Assembly: GCF_021109255.1 (NCBI RefSeq)
Contig: NZ_JAJODG010000003.1
Length of the DNA: 64,000 nt
From: Merdimmobilis hominis
Lineage (GTDB): Bacteria > Bacillota > Clostridia > Oscillospirales > Ruminococcaceae
Reading direction: 5' to 3' (one strand)
Shown: in pieces, positions 42,458-50,525 of the stretch
Layout of the letters: every line of letters starts with the position of its first letter
How positions within the stretch are numbered: position 1 is the first letter of the stretch
Notes under the pieces: generated by a model
The model's input: only the letters and a program-made list of their open reading frames with translations
What the model was told of the DNA's origin: nothing
Database searches by the model: none
Made by a program: the position numbers and the translations under genes

Positions 42458-45400
42458 ATGGCAAGAAAAATGAAGACCATGGATGGCAACAACGCCGCTG
42501 CACATGTAGCGTATGCGTTTACAGACCTTGCTGCCATCTACCCCATTACGCCGTCTTCCGTCATGGCGGAAGTATCCGACAAATGGTCTGCAGACGGCCG
42601 TAAAAACGTCTTTGGCCAGAAGGTCAAAATCGTGGAGATGCAGTCTGAGGCCGGCGCAGCCGGAACCGTGCACGGTTCTTTGGCAGGCGGCGCCCTGACC
42701 ACCACCTTCACCGCTTCCCAGGGCCTTCTCCTCATGATCCCCAATATGTATAAAATTGCTGGCGAGCAGCTGCCCGCAGTAATCCACGTGTCCGCCCGCG
42801 CCATCGCTTCCCACGCGCTGTCCATCTTCGGCGACCACTCCGACATCTACGCCTGCCGTCAGACCGGCTTTGCAATGCTCGCTTCCGGCGGCGTGCAGGA
42901 GGTCATGGACCTGGGCGCTGTCGCTCACTTGGCCGCCATCAAAGGCAGAGTGCCCTTCCTGCACTTCTTCGACGGCTTCCGCACCTCCCACGAGATCCAG
43001 AAGATCGAGATGTGGGACTACGAAGACCTCAAAGAGATGCTGGACATGGATGCGGTCAACGCTTACCGCAAGAGCTGCCTGAATCCTGAGCGTCCCACCC
43101 TGCGCGGCACCGCTCAGAACCCGGACATCTTCTTCCAGGCCAGAGAAGCCTGCAACTCCGCTTACGATGCGGTTCCCGCCATTGTTGAGGAGTACATGGG
43201 CAAGATCAACGCCAAACTGGGCACCAACTACGGCCTGTTCAACTACCACGGCGCCCCCGATGCCGAGCATGTCATCGTCGCCATGGGCTCGGTGTGCGAC
43301 ACCATCGAGGAGACCGTCGACCATATGAACGCCGCTGGCGCCAAAGTTGGCCTGGTGAAGGTACGCCTGTACCGTCCCTTCAGCGCTGAGCACCTGATCG
43401 CCGCCATCCCCGAGACTGCCAAGACCATCTCCGTTCTGGATCGGACCAAAGAGCCTGGCTCCCTGGGCGAACCCCTGTACCTGGATGTCGTCCTGGCCCT
43501 GCGGGATTCCAAGTTCCACAACACCCCTGTGTACTCCGGCCGCTACGGTCTGGGCTCCAAGGACACTACCCCCGGCCAGATCGCCGCTGTGTATGAGAAC
43601 GCCAAAAAGGCCGATGCCAAGAAGCGCTTCACCATCGGCATTGTGGACGATGTGACCCACCTGTCCCTGGATGAGGTAAAAATGCCTGACACTACCCCCG
43701 AAGGCACCACCAGCTGCAAATTCTGGGGCCTGGGCTCCGATGGTACCGTCGGCGCCAACAAGAACTCCATCAAGATCATTGGCGACCACACCGATATGTA
43801 TGCGCAGGCTTACTTCTCCTATGACTCCAAAAAATCCGGCGGTGTAACCGTCTCCCACCTGCGCTTCGGCAAACAGCCCATCAAGTCCACCTATTTGGTG
43901 AGCAAGGCTGATTTTGTCGCTTGCCACAACCCCTCCTACATCGACAAGTACGACATGGTTTCCGACCTGAAAAAGGGCGGCACCTTCCTCTTGAACTGCG
44001 GCTGGGATATGGATGAGATCGAGAAGAGACTGCCCGGCGATGTGAAACGCTTTATGGCGGAGAACGACATCAAGTTCTACACCATCGACGGTATTTCCAT
44101 CGGTAAGGAGATCGGCCTGGGCAGCCGCATCAACACCATTCTGCAATCCGCTTTCTTCAAATTGGCCAACATCATCCCCATTGAGGATGCTGTCAAGTAT
44201 ATGAAGGATGCAGCCACCGCTTCCTACGGCAAGAAGGGCGAAAAAGTTGTCGCTATGAACCATGCCGCCATCGACCGCGGTGTCACCGACGTGAAGGAGA
44301 TCAAGATCCCCGAGTCCTGGAAACAGGCTTCCGGCGCCATCGTGCATCCCGTTGCCACCGGTTCCCGCAAAGACCTGGTGGACTACGTCAACAACATCCA
44401 GACCCCTGTCAACGCACAGCAGGGCGACAAGCTGCCTGTTTCCACCTTCATGGGCATGGTGGACGGCACCTTCCCTGTGGGGTCCTCCGCTTACGAGAAA
44501 CGCGGCATCGCTGTGGATGTCCCTGTCTGGAACCCCGAAAACTGCATCCAGTGCAACTTCTGCTCCTATGTCTGCCCCCACGCCGTCATCCGTCCCTTTG
44601 CTATGACCGAGGAGGAGGCCGCTAATGCCCCTGCCGGCACCAAGACTGCGGACATGACCGGTATGCCCGGCTACAAGTTCGCCATGACTGTTTCGGTTCT
44701 GGACTGCACTGGCTGCGGCTCCTGCGCCAACGTCTGCCCCGGCAAGAAGGGCGCCAAGGCCCTCACCATGCAGAGCCTCGACTCTCAGCTGGACCAGCAG
44801 GAAGTTTCCGCTTACGGCCAGTCCCTGGATGTGAAGCCCGAAGTTCTTGCCAAGTTCAAAGAGACCACCGTCAAAGGCAGCCAGTTCAAGCAGCCTCTGC
44901 TTGAGTTCTCCGGTGCCTGCGCAGGCTGCGGCGAGACTCCTTACGCCAAACTGGTCACCCAGCTGTACGGCGATCGGATGTACATTGCCAACGCCACCGG
45001 TTGTTCTTCCATCTGGGGCGGTTCTGCTCCCTCTACTCCCTACACCGTCAACAAAGACGGCCACGGTCCCGCTTGGGGCAACAGCCTGTTTGAGGACAAT
45101 GCGGAGTACGGCTACGGCATTTACCTGGCTCAGAAGAACATGCGCGACAGCCTGATCGAGAGAGTCAAGGTCATCGCCGGCAAGACCCAGACCCCTGGCA
45201 AGAAAGAGGCTTGCGAAGAGTTCCTGGCCACTTTGGAAGACGGCGTTGCCAACAAAGCCGCTGTCGCCAAACTGCTGCCCCTGCTGAAACACGAGCCCAT
45301 CTGTGAGGATTGCCAGTATGTCCTGGACAACGCGGAGTTCCTCTCCAAGAAATCCGTCTGGATCTTCGGCGGCGACGGCTGGGCATATGACATCGGCTTC

Positions 45401-46009
45401 GGCGGCCTGGACCATGTCCTGGCTTCTGGCGAGGATGTCAACGTCTTTGTCTTCGACACCGAGGTGTACTCCAACACCGGCGGCCAGTCTTCCAAGGCCA
45501 CCCCTGTGGGTGCTGTTGCCCAGTTCGCTGCCAATGGTAAAGAGGTCAAGAACAAAGACCTGGCTGCCATTGCCATGAGCTACGGCTACGTCTATGTTGC
45601 CCAGGTGGCTATGGGCGCTGATTACAACCAGTGCATCAAGGCTATCACCGAGGCGGAGAGCTACCATGGTCCTTCCCTGATCATTGGTTACGCTCCCTGC
45701 ATCAACCACGGCATCAAGGGCGGCATGACCATCGCCCAGACTGAGATCAAACGGGCTGTTGAGGCTGGTTACTGGAATATGTTCCGCTTCGATCCCCGCC
45801 TGAAACTGGAGGGCAAGAACCCCTTCCAGCTGGATTCCAAGGCTCCTACCGCCAGCTACAAAGACTTCATCTCCAATGAGGTCCGGTACAGCTCGCTGGT
45901 TCGCGCTTATCCCGATCGTGCAGACGTTCTGTTCGACAAGGCGGAAACCGTTGCCGAGGATCGTTATAAACACCTGCTGCGGCTTGCCAAACTCTACGAT
46001 GTAGAATAA
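42458..46009 (+). CDS. nifJ: pyruvate:ferredoxin (flavodoxin) oxidoreductase
   Basis: 1183 residues, the single-chain homodimeric form. Domain order: pyrimidine-binding (AAIYPITPSSVMAEV at start), gamma domain, two [4Fe-4S] clusters in CIQCNFCSYVCPHA and CTGCGSCANVCPGK (about 690-770), then the TPP domain with CAGCGETPY and YSNTGGQSSKATP. Oxidises pyruvate to acetyl-CoA, CO2 and reduced ferredoxin, the electron source for hydrogenase or for the dehydratase activase downstream. Its codon use looks more biased (few rare triplets, many C-ending) than that of neighbours, as expected for a highly expressed gene. GGGAGG precedes the ATG. Confidence 0.98.
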   Translation: MARKMKTMDGNNAAAHVAYAFTDLAAIYPITPSSVMAEVSDKWSADGRKNVFGQKVKIVEMQSEAGAAGTVHGSLAGGALTTTFTASQGLLLMIPNMYKIAGEQLPAVIHVSARAIASHALSIFGDHSDIYACRQTGFAMLASGGVQEVMDLGAVAHLAAIKGRVPFLHFFDGFRTSHEIQKIEMWDYEDLKEMLDMDAVNAYRKSCLNPERPTLRGTAQNPDIFFQAREACNSAYDAVPAIVEEYMGKINAKLGTNYGLFNYHGAPDAEHVIVAMGSVCDTIEETVDHMNAAGAKVGLVKVRLYRPFSAEHLIAAIPETAKTISVLDRTKEPGSLGEPLYLDVVLALRDSKFHNTPVYSGRYGLGSKDTTPGQIAAVYENAKKADAKKRFTIGIVDDVTHLSLDEVKMPDTTPEGTTSCKFWGLGSDGTVGANKNSIKIIGDHTDMYAQAYFSYDSKKSGGVTVSHLRFGKQPIKSTYLVSKADFVACHNPSYIDKYDMVSDLKKGGTFLLNCGWDMDEIEKRLPGDVKRFMAENDIKFYTIDGISIGKEIGLGSRINTILQSAFFKLANIIPIEDAVKYMKDAATASYGKKGEKVVAMNHAAIDRGVTDVKEIKIPESWKQASGAIVHPVATGSRKDLVDYVNNIQTPVNAQQGDKLPVSTFMGMVDGTFPVGSSAYEKRGIAVDVPVWNPENCIQCNFCSYVCPHAVIRPFAMTEEEAANAPAGTKTADMTGMPGYKFAMTVSVLDCTGCGSCANVCPGKKGAKALTMQSLDSQLDQQEVSAYGQSLDVKPEVLAKFKETTVKGSQFKQPLLEFSGACAGCGETPYAKLVTQLYGDRMYIANATGCSSIWGGSAPSTPYTVNKDGHGPAWGNSLFEDNAEYGYGIYLAQKNMRDSLIERVKVIAGKTQTPGKKEACEEFLATLEDGVANKAAVAKLLPLLKHEPICEDCQYVLDNAEFLSKKSVWIFGGDGWAYDIGFGGLDHVLASGEDVNVFVFDTEVYSNTGGQSSKATPVGAVAQFAANGKEVKNKDLAAIAMSYGYVYVAQVAMGADYNQCIKAITEAESYHGPSLIIGYAPCINHGIKGGMTIAQTEIKRAVEAGYWNMFRFDPRLKLEGKNPFQLDSKAPTASYKDFISNEVRYSSLVRAYPDRADVLFDKAETVAEDRYKHLLRLAKLYDVE

Positions 46010-46035
46010 TAAGCCGTTTCAAAGCTGACTGCATG

Positions 46036-46070
46036 AAAAGCAGCCGCCCCATTGGGGCGGCTGCTTTTTT
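46036..46070 (+). terminator. terminator of nifJ
   Basis: AAAAGCAGCCGCCCC / GGGGCGGCTGCTTTTTT, tight loop, long T-tract. Confidence 0.95.
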
Positions 46071-46250
46071 GTGTGCAGATACAATGGGGAAAGGGTGCCC
46101 CGAGAGAAGAACGGCGCCCCCCAGTGCCCCTTTTCTACAGGGAAATGGTATTGTCCTTGGTTTTTCTCATGCCGAACCGCCATCTGTTGCAAAAACCGAG
46201 GGGTATTTACTGATAATTTGGGAAATATAAAGAAAAATTGCAGGTTTTGC

Positions 46251-46279
46251 TTGACCCAGAGTGCAAAAAAATGTAAAAT
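46251..46279 (+). promoter_or_regulatory. sigma-A promoter for pyrG
   Basis: TTGACC, 17 bases, TAAAAT with TG right before. Predicted start near 46286. Confidence 0.75.
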
Positions 46280-46350
46280 AAAACCTTGTAAAAAACCATT
46301 TCCCCAAGGGGAATGTAAACTGAAGGCTGAAACGCTTGCACTTTGAAAAC

Positions 46351-46409
46351 ACCGCCCTGCGTTTCCCATCCGCAAATTTGGATGGGGACGGGGCGGTTTC
46401 CCATTTTTT
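46351..46409 (+). promoter_or_regulatory. leader terminator (attenuator) of pyrG
   Basis: ACCGCCC (46351) pairs with GGGCGGT (46391) and CCCATCC (46365) with GGATGGG (46380); a run of six T follows at 46404-46409. It lies between promoter and start codon, so read-through must be controlled. In Bacillus pyrG the leader terminator is avoided when CTP is low by slippage that adds G at the 5' end; the predicted 5' end here does not show the GGGC start, so the mechanism may differ. Confidence 0.7.
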
Positions 46410-46446
46410 CAGGGTGTGGGTGAAAGAAGAAAAGGGGGATTCGCGT

Positions 46447-48066
46447 ATGTCAGTAAAATACATCTTTGTCACCGGCGGTGTGGTATCCGGCCTGGGGAAG
46501 GGCATCACGGCAGCGTCCTTGGGGCGGCTGCTCAAGGAGCGGGGCTACCGGGTGACCATCCAAAAATTTGACCCGTACATCAACGTGGACCCCGGCACCA
46601 TGAGCCCCTACCAGCACGGGGAGGTATTTGTCACCGAGGATGGCGCTGAAACCGACCTGGATTTGGGCCACTACGAGCGGTTCATCGACGAGAACCTCTC
46701 GGTGGATTCCAACGTGACCACTGGTAAAATCTATTGGACGGTGATCCAGAAGGAGCGCCGGGGGGACTACCTGGGCGGAACAGTCCAGGTGATCCCCCAC
46801 ATCACCAACGAGATCAAGGACCGGATCTACCGGGTGGGCAACAGCGGCGAAGCCGACATCGTCATCACAGAAATTGGCGGCACAGTGGGGGATATTGAAA
46901 GCCTCCCCTTCCTGGAGGCCATCCGCCAGGTGGGCAACGAGGTGGGCCGTGGGAACGCCTTGTTCATCCATGTGACCCTCATCCCCTTTATCGCCGGCTC
47001 CAATGAATTAAAATCCAAGCCTACCCAGCACTCGGTGAAGGAGCTCCTATCCCTGGGCATTCAGCCGGGAGTGATTGTCTGCCGCACCGAGTATGAGATT
47101 CCCCGGGAAATGCGGGAGAAGCTGGCTTTATTCTGTTCCACCCGGCCAGAAGACATCATTCAAAACCTGACCTTGTCCACCTTATATGAAGCCCCGCTGA
47201 TGCTGGAACGGGAGGGGCTGGCCGCGGCAGTCTGCCACCATCTGGGCCTACCGGATCAACAGCCGGGTCTCCGGGAATGGAAGGCTATGGTGGAGCGGAT
47301 GAAGCACCCTTCCCACAAGGCGGTCATCGGGGTGGTGGGCAAATATGTGGCCCTGCCCGATGCCTACCTCTCCATTCTTGAAGCGCTGAAACACGCCGGG
47401 GCCGCTCAGGATGGGGCGGTGGATATCCGGCTGATCAACGCAGAGGAGGTCACCCGGGAAAACGCCGCGGCCGTTCTTGGGGAGTGCGACGGCATCCTGG
47501 TGCCCGGCGGATTCGGGAACCGGGGCATCCAGGGCAAATTGGAGGCCGCCCGCTACGCCCGTGAGAAGGACATCCCCTATTTGGGCATCTGCCTGGGGAT
47601 GCAGATGGCGGTGGTGGAATTTGCCCGCAACGTATTGGGCTACGCCGACGCCGATTCCTATGAATTTGACGAGAAGACCACCCACCCGGTCATCCACCTG
47701 ATGGACGAGCAGCGGGAGATCACCGAAAAGGGCGGTACGATGCGGCTGGGAAGGTACCCATGTGTACTCCGGGAGGGGAGCTTGGCCCGCCGCCTCTACG
47801 GCCAGCCCTCTATCAGTGAGCGGCACCGCCACCGGTATGAGTTCAATAACCAGTTCCGGGAGGAGATCACCGCCGCAGGGATGGCACTGACAGGACTTTC
47901 CCCCGATGGCAAATTGGTGGAAATTGTGGAAATCCCCACCCACCGGTGGTATGTAGGGGTCCAGTTCCACCCGGAGTTTAAATCTCGTCCCAACCGGCCC
48001 CACCCGCTGTTCTGCGGGTTTGTGGGCGCGGCGCTGGATCTTCACCAAGACAGATGCGGCCAATAG
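46447..48066 (+). CDS. pyrG: CTP synthase
   Basis: 539 residues. N-terminal amidoligase: TGGVVSGLGKGITAASLG and TIQKFDPYINVDPGTMSPY with ATP and UTP sites. C-terminal glutaminase (about 290-539): GGFGNRG, active Cys in LGICLGMQMAV, and the closing HPEFKSRP. Makes CTP from UTP. The leader hairpin suggests end-product control. GGGGGA precedes the ATG; upstream in-frame codons are leader. Confidence 0.97.
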   Translation: MSVKYIFVTGGVVSGLGKGITAASLGRLLKERGYRVTIQKFDPYINVDPGTMSPYQHGEVFVTEDGAETDLDLGHYERFIDENLSVDSNVTTGKIYWTVIQKERRGDYLGGTVQVIPHITNEIKDRIYRVGNSGEADIVITEIGGTVGDIESLPFLEAIRQVGNEVGRGNALFIHVTLIPFIAGSNELKSKPTQHSVKELLSLGIQPGVIVCRTEYEIPREMREKLALFCSTRPEDIIQNLTLSTLYEAPLMLEREGLAAAVCHHLGLPDQQPGLREWKAMVERMKHPSHKAVIGVVGKYVALPDAYLSILEALKHAGAAQDGAVDIRLINAEEVTRENAAAVLGECDGILVPGGFGNRGIQGKLEAARYAREKDIPYLGICLGMQMAVVEFARNVLGYADADSYEFDEKTTHPVIHLMDEQREITEKGGTMRLGRYPCVLREGSLARRLYGQPSISERHRHRYEFNNQFREEITAAGMALTGLSPDGKLVEIVEIPTHRWYVGVQFHPEFKSRPNRPHPLFCGFVGAALDLHQDRCGQ

Positions 48067-48137
48067 AAGAGCCCGGCAGAAAATGAAATTCGGCCGCCGC
48101 CAGGGGGATAAAGGCGGCGCCTCCAAAAGCAAAAGAA

Positions 48138-48182
48138 AATCCCCTTGGGGTGCCCGGATTAGCGCCCCAAGGGGATTTTTGG
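48138..48182. terminator. bidirectional terminator, pyrG / activase gene
   Basis: AAATCCCCTTGGGG and CCCCAAGGGGATTT separated by a short loop, T-rich at both ends. Confidence 0.88.
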
Positions 48183-48209
48183 AGTTGTCATGGAAATAAG
48201 TGGTATGCC

Positions 48210-48977
48210 TTACACCCGTTGCAGCCGTTTTGCTTTGTTGTAGGCGACAACACTGGCCCCGATGGCCCCTGCATATTGGGACAAGGGGTGGGTGTTTACC
48301 TTCAGGCCCAAGAAGGATTGGAGGGTGGAGCGGAAGCTCTCAAAATTGGCCAGCCCCCCGCTGAAAAAGACCTCCTCCTGGAGGGAGAGCTTCTGGGCGA
48401 AGACGGCGGTCCGGCGGCAGATGGATTGGATGACCCCCAGGGCCACATCTCCCCGGTCAGCTCCGGTGGCCAGCAGGCTGACAATCTCGCTCTCGGCGAA
48501 GACGGTGCACATGCTGGAGATGTTGACCGGGTGTTTGCCCACCACAAACTCGTCGATGGAAGCAAGGTCTTCCTCCAAGATCCGCATCATCACCTCAATA
48601 AACCGGCCAGTGCCGGCGGCGCATTTGTCATTCATCAAAAAGTCCACCACGTTGAGGCCGTTGTCCAGGAGGATCACCTTGCTGTCCTGGCCGCCGATGT
48701 CCACCACCACCCGGGTGGCGGGGTTGAGATAGGCGGCCCCCCGGGCGTGGCAGGTGATCTCGGTGACCTTTTGGTCAGCCTCCTCCAACAGATCCCGGCC
48801 ATAGCCGGTGGAGACGGTGAAAGTCACCTCTGGGGAGTGGAGCTGGTGATACAGGGCGAGGATACTCTCCCGCGGGTTGGCGGAGGTGGGCAGGATGGCG
48901 GTCCTCACAACCTGAGTTCCGTCAAAGAGGGCTCCTTTGGTGGTGGTGGAGCCGGAATCAATTCCCAATGTCAGCAT
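48210..48977 (-). CDS. 2-hydroxyacyl-CoA dehydratase-type activase (BadF/HgdC family)
   Basis: 255 residues, ASKHA fold. Phosphate loops GIDSGSTTTKG and VDIGGQDSK; two conserved Cys, in NDKCAAGTGRF and SSMCTVFAE, place one [4Fe-4S] cluster between the two monomers; FSGGLA near the end. ATP hydrolysis lets it push a low-potential electron into the partner enzyme. Only ten bases separate it from the partner gene upstream, so they form an operon. AAGGGGTG precedes the ATG; a 12-codon longer start is less likely. Confidence 0.92.
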   Translation of the reverse strand: MLTLGIDSGSTTTKGALFDGTQVVRTAILPTSANPRESILALYHQLHSPEVTFTVSTGYGRDLLEEADQKVTEITCHARGAAYLNPATRVVVDIGGQDSKVILLDNGLNVVDFLMNDKCAAGTGRFIEVMMRILEEDLASIDEFVVGKHPVNISSMCTVFAESEIVSLLATGADRGDVALGVIQSICRRTAVFAQKLSLQEEVFFSGGLANFESFRSTLQSFLGLKVNTHPLSQYAGAIGASVVAYNKAKRLQRV

Positions 48978-48987
48978 GGCGCACCCC

Positions 48988-50148
48988 TTACAGCATTTCG
49001 ATGAAGGCGGCAAGACGGGTGTTCAGCTGGCCAGCATCAGAGGTGGAAAAGTCAGTCTCTACGCTCATGTAGGGGATGCCCTTTTCCTGGTTGACAAACC
49101 GTTTGATGGACAGAGTTTCCACATTGTAGGTGTGGCAGGCCTGGAGGATGACCTCCACCACCGCATCCACCTTATATTCGTCGATGAGCCGGTCCATCAG
49201 CAGGATGCGATTGGGGTTTGGGCTCATGCAGGAACAGCCGATGTTCAGGTATTTGCGGGCCAGGGCGTCGTAGACATCGGGGTTCTCCTCGTCCACCAGG
49301 TCTTCCACCGCTTTGGCGCCGCCGCAGTTCTCATAGCAGACCACATAGGCTCCGTTCTGCTCAATGGCGCCGACAATCTTTTCCATGACGCCGCCCAAGG
49401 GGCAGCCGGTGACCAGGATACGGGGCTTCTTGGGCAGCTTGTTGGTCTCGTACTCTGTCATGATCTTAGCGATGATGTCATCGATATCGCTGGCCAGCTT
49501 GTTTTCCTTGATCCGCTGGTCCATCCGGAAGGTGGAACCGTACAGGACCTTGTACTGGTCCACGCCGGTCATGGGCACTGGATCCAGCTTGGACAGGGAG
49601 TAAAACCGCTTCATGGCGCGGCGCACATCGTTGCGGGAGCGGATGGCGGCGCGGATGTCGTCCTCGGTGATGGTGACGCCGAACTGGGCCTCCAGTGCCT
49701 CCTTGAGGCGGATGATCTCCTTTTTCCACAGAACCAGGGAATCCTCGCTCTGGGTGTTGGGCAGGTTCATCACATGGACGTTTTTAAACTGGCCCAGGTA
49801 TTCGTACATCTTCTTTTTGCCGTCGCAGGTGGTTTCGCCCACGATCAGGTCGGAGAAGTAGAAGTAGGGGCATTTGTCGGTCTTGGCAAACCCGTAGCTG
49901 GATTTGATCAACGGACAGAGGTTGCGGGGCAGGTCTTTCTCCGCGTCGGGAATGGTCTCATCGCTGGTGGAGCAGAGGCTGACGGTAATGGCTCCCATGG
50001 CGATGGCCAGCTCCTGAGGGAAATAGGTACAGAAGGTGCCGATCATCGGTATGTTGTTGTCCTTGACTTTCTTGGCGCTAATGAAGGAGTTGCGCCGTGC
50101 CTCGGCGAATTCTTCAAAGATTTCGGGCAGCTCTTTTTTTAGTTCCAT
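48988..50148 (-). CDS. 2-hydroxyacyl-CoA dehydratase-like protein, double-cubane type
   Basis: 386 residues, single subunit (HgdB-like fold). Many conserved Cys: 40, 59, 78, 93 and 108, then in VTGCPLGG, ENCGGAK, NIGCSCMSPN and ILQACHTYN. The segments RDLPRNLCPLIKSSYG-like (here EKDLPRNLCPLIKSSYGFA), FYFSDLIVGETTCDGKKKM and the single-subunit layout next to an activase match E. coli YjiM/YjiL and the double-cubane cluster proteins more than the two-subunit HgdA/B dehydratases. No CoA-transferase or second subunit is nearby. Natural substrate unknown. Start uncertain by four codons (50160). Confidence 0.78.
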   Translation of the reverse strand: MELKKELPEIFEEFAEARRNSFISAKKVKDNNIPMIGTFCTYFPQELAIAMGAITVSLCSTSDETIPDAEKDLPRNLCPLIKSSYGFAKTDKCPYFYFSDLIVGETTCDGKKKMYEYLGQFKNVHVMNLPNTQSEDSLVLWKKEIIRLKEALEAQFGVTITEDDIRAAIRSRNDVRRAMKRFYSLSKLDPVPMTGVDQYKVLYGSTFRMDQRIKENKLASDIDDIIAKIMTEYETNKLPKKPRILVTGCPLGGVMEKIVGAIEQNGAYVVCYENCGGAKAVEDLVDEENPDVYDALARKYLNIGCSCMSPNPNRILLMDRLIDEYKVDAVVEVILQACHTYNVETLSIKRFVNQEKGIPYMSVETDFSTSDAGQLNTRLAAFIEML

Positions 50149-50525
50149 CTTGTATCCCATCCATTCTATCGTAATTCCATGAAAAACCGCCCCCAAAAGG
50201 CGGTTTTCGGCATAAGCCAACAAGATTAGTTTACGGTTGGGGAGTGGGAAAAAGCAAATAAAAAATATCTATTCTGCGGGCCGAGCCATCGCCTTTTTCA
50301 ATAAGAAAAAAGAGCGGCGGGATACTAGGCAGGGTGTGGGTGGTTTCGACATGGGAAGGCAGGTATAATAATCGCTGATGAATGAAGGGAACGGTCAAGA
50401 ATTTGTAAATATTACTAAATTTTATGGAATTTTTCTCTATATTTTCTGTATGTTTGCATGGGTGTTTCTTGAAAAAATAGGAAAAAGCTGGTATGATTAA
50501 AAAAAGAGGAAAAGGAGGTGCCGCG
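50149..50525. other. divergent intergenic region before glgB
   Basis: 377 bases, AT-rich on the right. Contains the glgB promoter (50469-50497) and presumably the one for the dehydratase-like pair on the minus strand, of which only a TATTAT near 50364-50369 is suggestive. Small frames have no supporting features. Confidence 0.5.
50469..50497 (+). promoter_or_regulatory. sigma-A promoter of the glycogen operon
   Basis: TTGAAA, 17 bases, TATGAT. The start would be near 50504, leaving only about 20 nt of leader with the Shine-Dalgarno in it. Confidence 0.75.

Larger units (their letters stand above)
46010..46350. other. intergenic: nifJ terminator and pyrG promoter
   Basis: Holds the nifJ terminator (46036-46070), then AT-rich sequence with the pyrG promoter (46251-46279). 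No gene accepted. Confidence 0.6.

Noticed and set aside
42350..45973. Very long open frame antisense to nifJ (over 1200 codons)
   Set aside because: It is a shadow of the strongly codon-biased nifJ frame. Its translation is rich in Gly, Val and His with no domain, and the sense strand is an unmistakable PFOR.
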